Assembly (NCBI RefSeq): GCF_009765905.1
Contig: NZ_LMUO01000009.1
Location: 225,941 to 289,940, forward strand
Length of the DNA: 64,000 nt
DNA from: Mucilaginibacter sp. L196
GTDB lineage: Bacteria; Bacteroidota; Bacteroidia; Sphingobacteriales; Sphingobacteriaceae
Direction: 5' to 3'
Numbering within the stretch: the stretch's first letter is position 1; each line of letters opens with the position of its first letter. Positions 25,974 through 36,071 of this stretch are shown piece after piece. Below the pieces are notes generated by a model, which was not told the origin of the DNA, did no database searches, and was given only the letters and a program-made list of their open reading frames with translations. The position numbers and the translations under genes are program-made.

Positions 25974-27026
25974 TTAATCATTTTTTTTAAATGCATTCCA
26001 CCCTTGTGCTTTTAATGGATGAACAACACCTCCCTTGGTTATTAAATTACAGCCCACCGCAGGCTCTGTTATATAGCCGATGATGGTAATATCCATTTTA
26101 AACTTAATCTTATCGTAGTCGGCTTGTTTTACGGTAAATAACAGCTCGTAGTCTTCGCCACCACTCAAAGCGCAAACTGTTGGGTCGAGGTTAAACTCCC
26201 TTGCTGTTTCAAAAGTCATGGGATCAAGTGGTATTTTTTCTTCGTATAAATTACAACCTTTATTGCTTTGCTTACATATATGCAAAATTTCAGAAGCTAA
26301 TCCATCCGAAACATCAATCATCGATGTTGGCTTAACTTCAATTTCTTTTAGCAAGTCTATAATATCACCACGGGCCTCCGGTTTTAACTGGCGTTCAACG
26401 ATATAATCCTTACCCTCTAAATCGGGTTGAATATTTGGGTTTTCGAGGAAAATTTGTTTCTCACGTTCCAATAACTGTAAGCCAACATATGCACCGCCTA
26501 AATCACCTGATACACATATTAAATCACCTTCTTCAGCACCGTTGCGGTATACAATATCCTTTTCATCAGCATAACCAATAGAAGTTATACTGATAACCAG
26601 GCCTTGTTTTGATGAAGTAGTATCACCGCCAACTATATCAATGCCATATTTATCGCAGGCCAAATAGATGCCTTCATATAATTCTTCAACCGCCTCTAAA
26701 GGAAATTTACTGGATAAACCTATCGACACGGTAATCTGCGTAGCAGTACCGTTCATCGCATAAATATCACTCAAATTAACTTGTACGGCCTTATATCCCA
26801 AATGCTTTAATGGTGTATAAGCTAAATCAAAATGAATACCCTCCAGCAACATATCTGTTGATACCAATACTTTTTTTCCTTTAGCATCAAGCACGGCAGC
26901 ATCATCACCTACACCTTTAGTAGTGTTTTCGCGGGTTAGCTTTATATTTTTTGTAAGGTGATCTATCAAACCAAATTCACCCAAGTTATCTATGTTAGTT
27001 TTCTCTTTATTATCAAATAATGCCAT
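25974..27026 (-). CDS. thiL: Thiamine-monophosphate kinase
   Basis: ThiL phosphorylates thiamine monophosphate to thiamine diphosphate with ATP, the last step of cofactor synthesis. The 350 residues show the AIRS-like ATP-binding fold: GDDAAVLD at 40-47, STDMLLEGIHF at 57-67, NLSDIYAMNG at 84-93 and GGDTTSS at 133-139 (Asp residues binding magnesium). Later come DVSDGLASE and SGGEDYELLFTV. All family motifs are intact. No thiamine riboswitch or other thi genes are visible nearby. The ATG at 27026 is the only reasonable start. Confidence 0.93.
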   Translation of the reverse strand: MALFDNKEKTNIDNLGEFGLIDHLTKNIKLTRENTTKGVGDDAAVLDAKGKKVLVSTDMLLEGIHFDLAYTPLKHLGYKAVQVNLSDIYAMNGTATQITVSIGLSSKFPLEAVEELYEGIYLACDKYGIDIVGGDTTSSKQGLVISITSIGYADEKDIVYRNGAEEGDLICVSGDLGGAYVGLQLLEREKQIFLENPNIQPDLEGKDYIVERQLKPEARGDIIDLLKEIEVKPTSMIDVSDGLASEILHICKQSNKGCNLYEEKIPLDPMTFETAREFNLDPTVCALSGGEDYELLFTVKQADYDKIKFKMDITIIGYITEPAVGCNLITKGGVVHPLKAQGWNAFKKND

Positions 27027-27204
27027 GGTACTTTTTTAAACATCACAAAAATACAAAAAAGCTCAGGTCAAATATTTCTTTAATAACAGCTTAAAAACAA
27101 AGACTTTGTTAAATTTCATAAAAAACTCAGAAAGGTTAATCAAAACAATATTAATATTAACATTAGATTAATAATGAGTTGGCATATTTGTAAAAAAATA
27201 ATAT

Positions 27205-28659
27205 ATGAAGTTTAGAAATCTACTTATTTATGCAAGCCTTATACTGGCAATTGCAAGCTGTAAAAAAGATAATGCAGCAAACACTAATTCCGGATCTGGC
27301 GGAAGTACTGGAACTACTGGTTCAACAGGAACTACTGGTACCACTCAACCGCAAGCTTATTCCATTACCGAAACTTTTGAAGAGGGTTCAAAAACGGGTT
27401 ATGCTGATGCTAATGTAACTTTAGGTACAGGTATATGGGACTTTAACGACGCTTTAATTGGTAATTTGGCAGCAGATGTAAAAGACGGAAATAATTCCGT
27501 TAGGTTACGTACCGGCGACCTTGCCATGAATTTTGATATTACCGGACTTACACAAATTAGCATTAAGCATGCAAAATATGGCACTGATGCAACTTCTACC
27601 TGGCAATTACTACAATCAACAGATGGTGGTACTACTTACACTCAGGTTGGTACTAATATTACTGAAACCAGCACAACTTTAGTAACTGATTCATTTAAAA
27701 TATCAGTTACCGGTAAAGTAAGATTTAGAATAGTAAAAGCAGGTACTACCCGTATAGATGTTGATGATATTACCTTTAAAGGAAGCGGAAATTCAGGTGT
27801 AACCATTGTAGCTCCACCAACTAGCGGCCCCGATACTTCTGCATCATCATCGGCAGCAACCCCAAGAGGTGTAACTGTTGGTACTGATGCCCCACCGGAA
27901 ACCGGTGATAATAGCAACCTTTTATTTGGTAACCCATCAAATGCAACAACAGCAATTGTAATGGCTGATAATTATTTAATAGATCAGGGTTATTACGTAG
28001 AATCATACAATAGTACCAAAGGCGAACCAAACTGGGTAAGCTGGCACTTAGATGCTACTAATATAACACAGTCTACAGGCCGTCAAAACGATTTTGCGGC
28101 TTTTAGTGGTTTACCAACCGGATTTTTTGAAGTGCAAAGTACCGGGTATAGTGGTTCAGGTTTTGATAGAGGACACAATTGCCCTTCAGGCGATAGAACA
28201 AGTTCTACTAATGCCAATGATGCTACTTTTTTAATGACCAATATGATACCACAGGCACCTCAAAATAATCAACAAACCTGGGGTAATCTGGAAAATTATT
28301 TACGTACGCAAGTTACAGCTGGTAACGAGGTTTATATTATCATGGGTAGTTATGGCACAGGCGGTACAGGATCAGTAGGTACTGCTAATACAGTTGATGC
28401 CGGACATGTTAATGTACCTAGTAATGTTTGGAAAGTAGCTGTAATTATCCCGATTGGTAATGGTGATTTAAACCGTGTTACTACTACAACCAGGGTTATT
28501 GCGGTTAATACTCCAAATATCAACACCATTAATTCAGACTGGACTCAATACATAACTACTGTTAGCGCTATTGAAACAGCAACAGGTTATAGTTTATTAA
28601 CAGCTTTACCTACCAATGTTAGGACAGCTTTAGAAGGCGAAAAGGATTCGGGTATATAA
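27205..28659 (+). CDS. DNA/RNA non-specific endonuclease, lipoprotein
   Basis: A 484-residue surface or periplasmic nuclease. The signal peptide ends at lipobox AIASC, followed by a Gly/Ser/Thr linker. Residues about 50-195 form a beta-sandwich (jelly-roll-like, VRLRTGDLAMNFDITGL) that may be carbohydrate-binding. The C-terminal NUC domain carries DRGH at 321-324, whose His is the catalytic base of Serratia-type nucleases. NMIPQAPQNNQQTWGNLE supplies the magnesium-binding Asn and the following helix. The product would degrade extracellular nucleic acid. Codon use is AT-rich and threonine-heavy, as in many secreted proteins. A palindromic repeat follows the stop. Confidence 0.9.
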   Translation: MKFRNLLIYASLILAIASCKKDNAANTNSGSGGSTGTTGSTGTTGTTQPQAYSITETFEEGSKTGYADANVTLGTGIWDFNDALIGNLAADVKDGNNSVRLRTGDLAMNFDITGLTQISIKHAKYGTDATSTWQLLQSTDGGTTYTQVGTNITETSTTLVTDSFKISVTGKVRFRIVKAGTTRIDVDDITFKGSGNSGVTIVAPPTSGPDTSASSSAATPRGVTVGTDAPPETGDNSNLLFGNPSNATTAIVMADNYLIDQGYYVESYNSTKGEPNWVSWHLDATNITQSTGRQNDFAAFSGLPTGFFEVQSTGYSGSGFDRGHNCPSGDRTSSTNANDATFLMTNMIPQAPQNNQQTWGNLENYLRTQVTAGNEVYIIMGSYGTGGTGSVGTANTVDAGHVNVPSNVWKVAVIIPIGNGDLNRVTTTTRVIAVNTPNINTINSDWTQYITTVSAIETATGYSLLTALPTNVRTALEGEKDSGI

Positions 28660-28673
28660 AATTCTATAAAACA

Positions 28674-28756
28674 ATGTCATTGCGAGGTACGAAGCAATCG
28701 CACGTAGAAAAGCCACCTTGTAAGGTTCGCGATTGCTTCGTACCTCGCAATGACAT
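28674..28756. repeat. GTCAT-type palindromic repeat, GCAATC subfamily, copy 1
   Basis: Perfect 28-base inverted arms (28674-28701 and 28729-28756), with GTCATTGCGAGGTACGAAGC in the left arm and a 27-base loop. It lies between convergent genes (nuclease and nadA). The same arms recur at 45009-45120, and a half copy sits at 62188-62213. Position suggests a bidirectional terminator or a mobile REP-like unit. Confidence 0.9.
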
Positions 28757-28763
28757 AAAGTAT

Positions 28764-29756
28764 TTATAAACCTAATTGTGCTGATATTTCCAGCATTCGT
28801 TCAATAGGTTTTACAGCTCTTTCAATTATATGCTGGGGAACTTCTATTTCCGGTGATTCATTTTTTAAACACAGGTATAGTTTTTCCAAAGTATTGCGCT
28901 TCATATGCGGGCAATCATTACAAGCACAATTGTTATTAGGGGGTGCAGGTATAAAAACCTTATCAGGGTTTTCTTTTTGCATCTGGTGTAAAATACCGGC
29001 TTCTGTCGCTACTATAAATTCCTTTGCAGGGTTGTTGGTAGCATATTTTAGTATCCCTGTAGTTGAGCCTACATAATCAGCCATTTGCAAAATAACATCC
29101 TCACACTCAGGGTGCGCTAATAGTTTTGCATTTGGATAACGCTCCTTCAATTTAGTAATTTTCTCTCTCGAAAAAATCTCATGGACCATACAGGCACCAT
29201 TCCACAAAACCAGATCCCTGCCTGTTTTTTTAGCCACATAAGCACCTAAATTTTTATCAGGGCCGAATATTATTTTTTGATCTGCAGGTAAACTTTCTAC
29301 AATCTGCACCGCATTGCTCGAGGTGCAAACTATATCGCTCAAAGCCTTTAGTTCAGCTGTACAATTCACATAAGTTATTACCAGGTGATCAGGGTAATTT
29401 TCTTTAAATTTCCTGAACAAATGTGGCGGGCAGCTATCTGCTAATGAACATCCTGCCTTTAAATCCGGTAATAAGACCTTTTTGTTTGGTGATAAGATCT
29501 TTGCTGTTTCGGCCATGAAGTGTACACCGGCAAATACAATAATGTCGGCGTCTGTTTTTGCCGCTTGTTGCGATAATCCGAGGCTATCTCCAATATAATC
29601 TGCGATATCCTGAATATCGCCTTCCTGGTAGTAGTGAGCAAGTATGACAGCATTTTTTTCTTTTTTAAGTTTTTCAATTTCATCAAAAAGGTCAAGTTTT
29701 GGGTCGATGTATTCGTCAACAAAACCTTTCAAATTTATTTCCTCTAAGGTATCCAT
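28764..29756 (-). CDS. nadA: Quinolinate synthase
   Basis: NadA condenses iminoaspartate with dihydroxyacetone phosphate to quinolinate in NAD synthesis, using a [4Fe-4S] cluster. The 330 residues include [18 protein letters not shown] near the start and three cluster cysteine regions, in CTSSNAV, HPECED and [24 protein letters not shown] and GACMVHE lie between them. The ATG at 29756 is preferred over an upstream in-frame TTG. It is divergent from nadB across a 408-base AT-rich gap, so the two enzymes of the quinolinate pathway flank a shared control region. nadC is not in the window. Confidence 0.95.
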   Translation of the reverse strand: MDTLEEINLKGFVDEYIDPKLDLFDEIEKLKKEKNAVILAHYYQEGDIQDIADYIGDSLGLSQQAAKTDADIIVFAGVHFMAETAKILSPNKKVLLPDLKAGCSLADSCPPHLFRKFKENYPDHLVITYVNCTAELKALSDIVCTSSNAVQIVESLPADQKIIFGPDKNLGAYVAKKTGRDLVLWNGACMVHEIFSREKITKLKERYPNAKLLAHPECEDVILQMADYVGSTTGILKYATNNPAKEFIVATEAGILHQMQKENPDKVFIPAPPNNNCACNDCPHMKRNTLEKLYLCLKNESPEIEVPQHIIERAVKPIERMLEISAQLGL

Positions 29757-30164
29757 TCCACAAATCAATTAATAATAATTAGTTTATATATATATAAAGA
29801 AACAGTTGTTATTAAGGTGTTAGTTATGTTAAAAAGTTGTTGAACTATTTAGGGTAAAAGTTGTTTTTAATATTTTATCCACACTATTTTAAAAGTTATT
29901 AATTTATATAGGGTTGATTTATAATACCATGTCAGTAACAACTAATTTTATCAAAATAATATTGTTAATATTTCATTGGCTAATTAAATGTTAGTTACTG
30001 CGAATATTGATCTCATAAGTAACTCAAAGTTTAAACCATTTTGTCATTAAATAGCCACTTATCAACATTCTGTTTATTTATTAAATATTTACTTACACAA
30101 AATTAACATCTTTAGTGCCTATTACTAACATAAGCACTAATTTTACACATATTATAGCACGTAT
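29757..30164. other. AT-rich nadA-nadB intergenic region; candidate replication origin
   Basis: 408 bases with no gene, strongly AT-rich and rich in short TTAATAT or TATTTAAT runs. One stretch reads TTTATATATATATAAAG (29782-29798). It contains a perfect DnaA box, TTATCCACA, at 29875-29883 and a one-mismatch box, TTATCAACA, at 30059-30067. In hand-counted samples the plus strand is C-rich to the left and G-rich to the right, the pattern expected across an origin. The divergent promoters of nadA and nadB must also lie here. The origin call is an inference; the sequence features are direct. Confidence 0.5.
29875..29883 (+). promoter_or_regulatory. DnaA box (perfect consensus)
   Basis: TTATCCACA, identical to the E. 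coli high-affinity DnaA box, within the AT-rich nadA-nadB gap. A second, weaker box is 184 bases to the right. Nine bases alone can occur by chance; the AT-rich, divergent context is what makes this notable. Confidence 0.5.
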
Positions 30165-31757
30165 ATGACCAGAACAGTTGATTTCCTAGTTGTAGGATCA
30201 GGCATAGCAGGATTAAGTTTTGCACTAAAGGCTGCAAAACATGGTAAGGTTCTGATAGTTACCAAGTCAAATGAAGATGAATCTAACACTAAGTACGCCC
30301 AGGGAGGTGTCGCGGTGGTTGTGGATAAAAAGGAAGATTCTTTCGAAAAACACATAAATGATACCCTAATTTCAGGTGATGGCCTTTGTGATAAAGAAGC
30401 TGTGGAAATAGTAATTGAGGAAGGTCCGGAAAGAATTAGAGAAATTATTGATTACGGAACTAATTTTGATAAAACCAATGAAGGTTTTTATGATCTGGCA
30501 AAAGAAGGTGGCCATTCAGAATTCAGGGTATTACATTATAAAGATATAACCGGTTTTGAGATTGAAAGATCATTATTAGAGCAGATACATAAGAACCCTA
30601 ATATTGAAATATTAACGCATTATTTTGCTGTTGATTTAATTACTCAACATCATTTAGGTGATTATGTGAATAAGTCAAGCGATGATATTATATGTTATGG
30701 TATTTATGCTTTAGATACACATACTAATACTGTTGATAAGATATTATCCAAAGTAACGGTAATGGCATCGGGTGGTGCTGGTCATATCTATTCAATTACT
30801 ACTAATCCAACTATTGCAACCGGTGACGGTATAGCGATGGTTTATCGTGCTAAAGGAAAAGTTAGGAATATGGAATTTATACAGTTCCATCCAACAGCTT
30901 TATATAATCCAGGTGAATATCCATCATTCTTAATATCAGAAGCGGTACGTGGTTTTGGTGGTGTATTGAAAAGAACTAACGGTGAAGAATTTATGCAGGA
31001 GTATGATCCGCGTAAATCATTAGCGCCACGTGATATTGTTGCCCGTGCCATTGATGCCGAGATTAAAAAATCAGGGGAGGATTATGTTTATCTTGATATT
31101 CGCCATCGGAATAAAAAAGATATATTGGCCCATTTCCCTAATATCTATGCCAAGTGTTTAGAGATCGGTATTGATATGACCAAGGATATGATTCCGGTTG
31201 CTCCAGCTTGCCATTATATGTGTGGTGGTATATTGGTTGATCATGTAGGTAAATCATCTATACATCGTTTATATGCTTGTGGTGAGTGCTCTTCAACCGG
31301 TTTACATGGTGCTAATCGTTTAGCATCAAATTCATTATTAGAGGCTTTGGTTTTTGCGCATCGTATTTACGAGCATTCTATAGGCCAGTTTGAAAAAAAT
31401 GTATTACCTGAAAATATTCCTGATTGGAATGAGCATGGTGTACAATTATCAAACGAAGATATATTAGTAACGCACAATGTTCGTGAAATGCAAAAACTGA
31501 TGAATGATTATGTGGGTATAGTACGTTCTGATTTTAGGCTGGAAAGAGCGATGCGCCGCTTAGGTTTATTATATGAAGAAACAGAATCTTTTTATAAGAA
31601 AACCAAATTATCAGTAAAGCTTTGCGAGTTGCGTAACCTGATCCAGGTATCATATATTGTAGTAAAATCAGCAATGCTGCGTAAAGAGAGCAGGGGATTA
31701 CATTATACCACGGATTACCCAGTGCATGCTGAGGTAATAGAGGATACGGTATTTTAA
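30165..31757 (+). CDS. nadB: L-aspartate oxidase
   Basis: NadB oxidises L-aspartate to iminoaspartate, the substrate of NadA, using FAD. The 530 residues show the dinucleotide fold GSGIAGLSFA at 11-20, TKYAQGGVAVV near 45 and MASGGAGHIYSITTNP near 203. MEFIQFHPTALYNPG and the catalytic Arg region RDIVARAID follow, then STGLHGANRLASNSLLEALVF for FAD. The C-terminal helical domain (REMQKLMNDYVGIVRS) is complete. Length is normal. The gene shows a clear G over C excess on its coding strand, unlike plus-strand genes left of 29 kb. Confidence 0.96.
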   Translation: MTRTVDFLVVGSGIAGLSFALKAAKHGKVLIVTKSNEDESNTKYAQGGVAVVVDKKEDSFEKHINDTLISGDGLCDKEAVEIVIEEGPERIREIIDYGTNFDKTNEGFYDLAKEGGHSEFRVLHYKDITGFEIERSLLEQIHKNPNIEILTHYFAVDLITQHHLGDYVNKSSDDIICYGIYALDTHTNTVDKILSKVTVMASGGAGHIYSITTNPTIATGDGIAMVYRAKGKVRNMEFIQFHPTALYNPGEYPSFLISEAVRGFGGVLKRTNGEEFMQEYDPRKSLAPRDIVARAIDAEIKKSGEDYVYLDIRHRNKKDILAHFPNIYAKCLEIGIDMTKDMIPVAPACHYMCGGILVDHVGKSSIHRLYACGECSSTGLHGANRLASNSLLEALVFAHRIYEHSIGQFEKNVLPENIPDWNEHGVQLSNEDILVTHNVREMQKLMNDYVGIVRSDFRLERAMRRLGLLYEETESFYKKTKLSVKLCELRNLIQVSYIVVKSAMLRKESRGLHYTTDYPVHAEVIEDTVF

Positions 31758-31762
31758 TTAAG

Positions 31763-31835
31763 AGCGGAAAACGAGGTTCGAACTCGCGACCTTCAGTTTG
31801 GGAAACTGATGCTCTACCAGCTGAGCTATTTCCGC
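31763..31835 (-). tRNA. tRNA-Gly (anticodon CCC)
   Basis: A complete cloverleaf on the minus strand. The acceptor stem GCGGAAA pairs with TTTCCGC, with discriminator T. The D arm is GCTC/GAGC, and the anticodon stem TCAGT/ACTGA encloses TTCCCAA (anticodon CCC, reading GGG). The variable loop is short, and the T arm holds the TTCGAAC loop. The 3' CCA is not encoded; TCTT follows instead. It lies between nadB and the carbonic anhydrase gene, convergent with nadB and five bases after its stop. Confidence 0.95.
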
Positions 31836-31874
31836 TTTTTAAATTTTATCAAACATATAATTAAAAATTAAATA

Positions 31875-32384
31875 ATGCCACTCATTCTACCAGTAAAAGA
31901 TAAAAGCCCTGTTTGGGGATCTGATTGTTATATAGCTGAAAATGCCACCATTGTTGGTGATGTTATAATGGGCGATAATTGTTCAGTATGGTTTAACGCG
32001 GTAATACGTGGCGATGTAAACTATATTAAAGTAGGTAATAATACCAATATACAGGATGGTGCTGTGATACACTGTACTTATTTGCACGCAGGTACAGATA
32101 TAGGTAATAATGTTTCTATAGGCCATAACGCGCTTGTACATGGCTGTATTTTACACGATAACGTATTAGTAGGTATGGGAGCAATTGTGATGGATTACGC
32201 CGTTGTTGAGCCTTTTGTTATCATAGCAGCAGGAGCTATAGTATTGGAGAAAACCGTTTGCGAATCAGGCTATCTATACGCCGGTATCCCCGCAAAAAAA
32301 ATAAAACCAATTACCGATGAACAGCGTGAAATGCTTAAACGCCTGCCTAATAATTACATTATGTATTCCAGCTGGTTTAAGTAA
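31875..32384 (+). CDS. Gamma-class carbonic anhydrase-like hexapeptide protein
   Basis: A 169-residue left-handed beta-helix protein of the YrdA/PaaY/CaiE group. Hexapeptide turns run from ATIVGDVIMGDNCSVWFNAVIRGDV to ENCESGYLYAGIPAK-like strands. Candidate zinc ligands are the histidines in GAVIHCTY and SIGHNALVHGC, spaced as in gamma carbonic anhydrases. The C-terminal helix (ITDEQREMLKRLPNNYIMYSSWF) caps the trimer. Carbonic anhydrase activity is not certain, since many homologues lack it. It lies head-to-tail after the tRNA gap and converges with a large lipoprotein gene. Confidence 0.88.
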   Translation: MPLILPVKDKSPVWGSDCYIAENATIVGDVIMGDNCSVWFNAVIRGDVNYIKVGNNTNIQDGAVIHCTYLHAGTDIGNNVSIGHNALVHGCILHDNVLVGMGAIVMDYAVVEPFVIIAAGAIVLEKTVCESGYLYAGIPAKKIKPITDEQREMLKRLPNNYIMYSSWFK

Positions 32385-32390
32385 TAGATA

Positions 32391-34034
32391 TTATGGTAAT
32401 ATCTGTTCTTTTGGTATATCCAGTTTTTCTTCCGCATCCCAGTTTGGCCTTAAGGTGATCTGTACAGGGTCAACCCATATGTTTTCAGGGTATCTTTTTT
32501 GTTTCACATCCCCACTATCCCATTTGCCATTGTGGTTATCATCATAAACTACTTTAAATGAATATTTACCGGTCAGGAAATTTTTATAAACGATAGATGC
32601 ATTCTTAGTTACTTTGTCTGTTCGTATAATATGATCAGCATCCTGGTAAACCTCAACAAGGTATTGTTTTGAAGTATCAGGAACAGTAACTTTTATGGTT
32701 AACGTGCTATAATTTTCAATTTTATCAACCAAAAATGACTTCTGATACTTCTTGTTTTTATCGCCGTTAACAAAAGTAAAGGCACCTTCATCAGCAACAA
32801 ATATATACCTGGAATCTTCCTTCCATTTATACTTTATAATATACCGCTTAAGGTTGGTTGTATCCTTTATGATGTTTAGATTGTTTACAGCTACCGAATC
32901 TTCATATAAAGTTATCTGCGATGGATCATATGAAGCAATAGGATAGGACGCGATGACCATCAAATCAGATGTAGGCTTTAATTTATTATTACTGCTTAAA
33001 TTTAATCTAAATGTGTAGTTTTTTGTGAAACTCTCCTTTCTGCCCTTTAACAACGAGGCACTATCTAACGGTTTATTATTATCAAAAAAGGCAACCCTGA
33101 TGGAATCGAAATCCATGTTTTTCATATAGATGTTTGCAGTATCTTTTGTAGGCGAAAACTCTACTATTTTTTGATCATCTAATGCTGGCGGATAAATAAT
33201 TTTTACTGAAGGGTTATTTAAGCGTTTATTGAAAACAAAAAATAACTTACCGTCCTGGTCGAACTTCCTCACTGCTAAATGAAATTTAGCGGGTTCTTGT
33301 TTAAACAAATATAATTGTATGCCCGATGTATCGGCATATAAATGTACAGGCTGTTTTTGAAAAGCGATCAATTCATCATCCTTGTTATAAATCCTATCAG
33401 GCGTTTTTTCTTCAAGTGCATATATGCGGTAATCGCCATCATGCAGGTTGTTTAAAGAGAAATTACCCGCGGTATCGGTAGTAGCATAAATGGAAGGTTT
33501 TTTCTTTCCAAAATACAACGAATCCTTTTCAATCGGGAAAAGCATTACTGTTACATCTTTTTCCCTTTTTTGCGTTAAGGTATTTGTAACCGTTCCGGAT
33601 ACGCTTAATGAATCAATATGTGGGCCGGTAGAAAAAACGTAAGTAAAGTTCTTTAAAATATTTCCTTCGTTTACATCGGCAATTGCTTTGCCAAAATTTA
33701 TAACGTAGGTGGTGTTTTTCTGAAGCGTGTCTTTAAGAACAATAACCAGGCTTTTAGATTTGATTTTATATTCCGGTGATTTGTCCTGAGCGGGGCTCAT
33801 CGAAATTTCAGTGTACTGATTTGATAATTTAAAATATTCATCAAAATCAAGCTGGATAATTTTGGAATTAAAATTTCGGCTCATGTTTGGTGGCGTCGCT
33901 TTCAAAAGTCGGGGAGGGGTAACGTCTTTTGGTCCGCCCATCGGCCTTTGGATGTTTGCACAGCCTGAAAACATGAAAAATAGTGTTATCAACGATAAAA
34001 AAGTGCAGAAAAAAGGCGATTTTTTATTTAACAT
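32391..34034 (-). CDS. Ig-like (SbsA-type) domain lipoprotein
   Basis: A 547-residue lipoprotein with a signal peptide ending in lipobox MFSGC. The mature N-terminus, QRPMGGPKDVTPPRLLKATPPN, opens an SbsA-like Ig domain (to about residue 130, ending YVFSTGPHIDSLSVSG). A transthyretin-like repeat follows (NFSLNNLHDGDYRIYALEE), and the C-terminal part (VTKNASIVYKNFLTGKYSFKVVYDDNHNGKWDSG) resembles a second such module with a calcium-type Asp cluster. This protein is widespread in Bacteroidota and has no known function; a structural role in the envelope is a guess. It lies downstream of mnmG on the same strand, with a 117-base gap. Confidence 0.75.
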   Translation of the reverse strand: MLNKKSPFFCTFLSLITLFFMFSGCANIQRPMGGPKDVTPPRLLKATPPNMSRNFNSKIIQLDFDEYFKLSNQYTEISMSPAQDKSPEYKIKSKSLVIVLKDTLQKNTTYVINFGKAIADVNEGNILKNFTYVFSTGPHIDSLSVSGTVTNTLTQKREKDVTVMLFPIEKDSLYFGKKKPSIYATTDTAGNFSLNNLHDGDYRIYALEEKTPDRIYNKDDELIAFQKQPVHLYADTSGIQLYLFKQEPAKFHLAVRKFDQDGKLFFVFNKRLNNPSVKIIYPPALDDQKIVEFSPTKDTANIYMKNMDFDSIRVAFFDNNKPLDSASLLKGRKESFTKNYTFRLNLSSNNKLKPTSDLMVIASYPIASYDPSQITLYEDSVAVNNLNIIKDTTNLKRYIIKYKWKEDSRYIFVADEGAFTFVNGDKNKKYQKSFLVDKIENYSTLTIKVTVPDTSKQYLVEVYQDADHIIRTDKVTKNASIVYKNFLTGKYSFKVVYDDNHNGKWDSGDVKQKRYPENIWVDPVQITLRPNWDAEEKLDIPKEQILP

Positions 34035-34151
34035 AGTTTTTATGAGCTATAAACGATTTTTGCTTTTTGATGAAGATTGATATTCGAAATGAAAAATAAT
34101 CGCTTTAAACCAAAATTGTTGTAATTAATTAATAATCAACATTTTATATTA

Positions 34152-36014
34152 TTATTTTGACATGTGAACCATTATAACCGATATATCCGACGGTGAAACG
34201 CCAGAAATACGCGATGCCTGCCCTAAAGTACGTGGTTTAATTTTCATCAACTTTTCCCGGGCCTCTTTTGAAAGCGAGCTCAGGCTATGATAATTAAATT
34301 CTGTATTTATCTCGCGGTCTTCCATTTTTTTCATGCGTTCAACAATATCCAATTCCTTTTCAAAATAACTCTCGTATTTGATTTTTATTTCAGCCTGCTC
34401 AATAGTTTCTTTATCGTAGGCCGAGAGTAATTCATCCAGAGCACTATCTGCTTTTCTCAAGTCGTTAAAATTAACCTGGGGCCTGCTTAATAAAGCGAAT
34501 AGTTTTGCGCCCTGTGATATCGGAGTTGTTTCCAAGGATTCCAATAACGAATTTACGTGTTCGGGATTAAGCGACTTAGATTTGGTATAAGCGACAATGT
34601 CATCCGAGTTTTTAATCTTGTCATTAACCTTATCTAATCGCGTATCATTTATTAAACCCAGTTCATGGCCGATCGGGCTTAATCTTATGTCTGCATTATC
34701 CTGGCGAAGTAGTAACCTATGTTCTGCTCTTGATGTAAACATACGATATGGTTCTTCGGTTCCTTTGGTTACCAGATCATCAATCAATACACCGATATAT
34801 GATTCCGATCTTTTTAAGATCAGTTCATGTTTATCATGTGTTTTTTGATGCGCGTTTATCCCGGCAATAAACCCTTGCGATGCCGCTTCTTCATAACCAG
34901 TTGTTCCGTTTATCTGCCCGGCAAAATAAAGATTACTGATTTGTTTTGTTTCTAAAGTCAGATTTAATTGGGTAGGTGGGAAGTAATCGTATTCAATCGC
35001 GTAGCCAGGACGAAACATTTTTACGCTCTCAAATCCCGGTATTTGTATTAATGCTTTATATTGGATATCTTCGGGTAGCGAAGTCGAGAAACCATTTACA
35101 TAGATTTCGCAAGTATTCCAACCTTCCGGCTCAACGAAAATTTGATGACGATCGCGCTCTGCAAAGCGGTTTATTTTATCTTCTATAGATGGGCAATATC
35201 TCGGGCCCAAGCCTTTGATCCTACCGGTAAACATTGGTGATTTTTCAAAACCTTCCTTTAATGTTTCGTGAACTTTGGTATTGGTATAAGTAATCCAGCA
35301 ACAACGTTGATCGTTTGATAGCTCAACATCGGTATAAGAAAAACGCCCTCTTTCCTCATCTCCCCATTGTTCTTCCATTAAAGAATAATTCAAGCTACGG
35401 CCATCCACACGCGGGGGGGTACCGGTTTTCATCCTACCTGATTCAAATCCTAATTCGATTAATTGCTCAGTAATCCCGGTAGCTGCGCGTTCTGCAGCCC
35501 TTCCTCCACCAAAGCGTTTTTCACCAATATGGATAACACCATTGAGGAAAGTCCCATTGGTTAGCACTACCGCATCGGCTTCTATCTCTACGCCAATTGA
35601 TGTACGTACCCCGCAAACGGTGCCGTTCTTTACTAGTAGCGAGCTCACCATGTCCTGCCAGAAGTCAACATTCGGCGTTCTTTCCAATGCTAAACGCCAC
35701 TCTTCAGCAAACCGCGCGCGGTCGCTTTGTGCACGAGGACTCCACATGGCAGGGCCTTTCGATTTGTTCAGCATGCGGAATTGCAAGGATGTTTTATCTG
35801 TGATGATACCAGAGTATCCTCCCATAGCATCGATCTCTCTAACAATTTGCCCTTTGGCAACACCACCCATAGCAGGGTTACAGCTCATTTGTGCTATAGT
35901 TCCCATATTCATGGTAACCAATAGAACAGATGAACCAAGGTTGGCAGCAGCAGCAGCGGCTTCACAACCAGCATGCCCGGCACCTACAACTATTACATTA
36001 TACTTCTTAAACAT
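34152..36014 (-). CDS. mnmG: tRNA uridine-5-carboxymethylaminomethyl modification enzyme MnmG
   Basis: MnmG (GidA) uses FAD, works with the GTPase MnmE and adds the carboxymethylaminomethyl group to U34 of certain tRNAs. The 620 residues contain [10 protein letters not shown] near residue 11 (FAD) and [38 protein letters not shown], with [13 protein letters not shown], holds a conserved catalytic Cys. The C-terminal tRNA/MnmE-binding helices end in [18 protein letters not shown]. Length is standard. mnmG is often close to the replication origin in bacteria. Here two parS-like palindromes sit 24-85 bases upstream of its start. Confidence 0.96.
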   Translation of the reverse strand: MFKKYNVIVVGAGHAGCEAAAAAANLGSSVLLVTMNMGTIAQMSCNPAMGGVAKGQIVREIDAMGGYSGIITDKTSLQFRMLNKSKGPAMWSPRAQSDRARFAEEWRLALERTPNVDFWQDMVSSLLVKNGTVCGVRTSIGVEIEADAVVLTNGTFLNGVIHIGEKRFGGGRAAERAATGITEQLIELGFESGRMKTGTPPRVDGRSLNYSLMEEQWGDEERGRFSYTDVELSNDQRCCWITYTNTKVHETLKEGFEKSPMFTGRIKGLGPRYCPSIEDKINRFAERDRHQIFVEPEGWNTCEIYVNGFSTSLPEDIQYKALIQIPGFESVKMFRPGYAIEYDYFPPTQLNLTLETKQISNLYFAGQINGTTGYEEAASQGFIAGINAHQKTHDKHELILKRSESYIGVLIDDLVTKGTEEPYRMFTSRAEHRLLLRQDNADIRLSPIGHELGLINDTRLDKVNDKIKNSDDIVAYTKSKSLNPEHVNSLLESLETTPISQGAKLFALLSRPQVNFNDLRKADSALDELLSAYDKETIEQAEIKIKYESYFEKELDIVERMKKMEDREINTEFNYHSLSSLSKEAREKLMKIKPRTLGQASRISGVSPSDISVIMVHMSK

Positions 36015-36037
36015 GGCTTAAACCATTAAATTATTTA

Positions 36038-36059
36038 ACACGTTCCACGTGGAACGTGT
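36038..36059. promoter_or_regulatory. parS-like site 1 (22-bp perfect palindrome)
   Basis: A perfect 22-base palindrome whose 14-base core is GTTCCACGTGGAAC, a symmetrical variant of the bacterial centromere parS (consensus TGTTNCACGTGAAACA). It lies 24 bases upstream of the mnmG start. No parA or parB gene is in the window. The palindrome could also be bound by another regulator of mnmG. Confidence 0.7.
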
Positions 36060-36071
36060 AGTTTTTTATTG

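Noticed and set aside
25974..27204. Thiamine (TPP) riboswitch upstream of thiL
   Set aside because: The 178 bases upstream show neither the CTGAGA nor the ACCTGA core; thiL genes are often not riboswitch-controlled.
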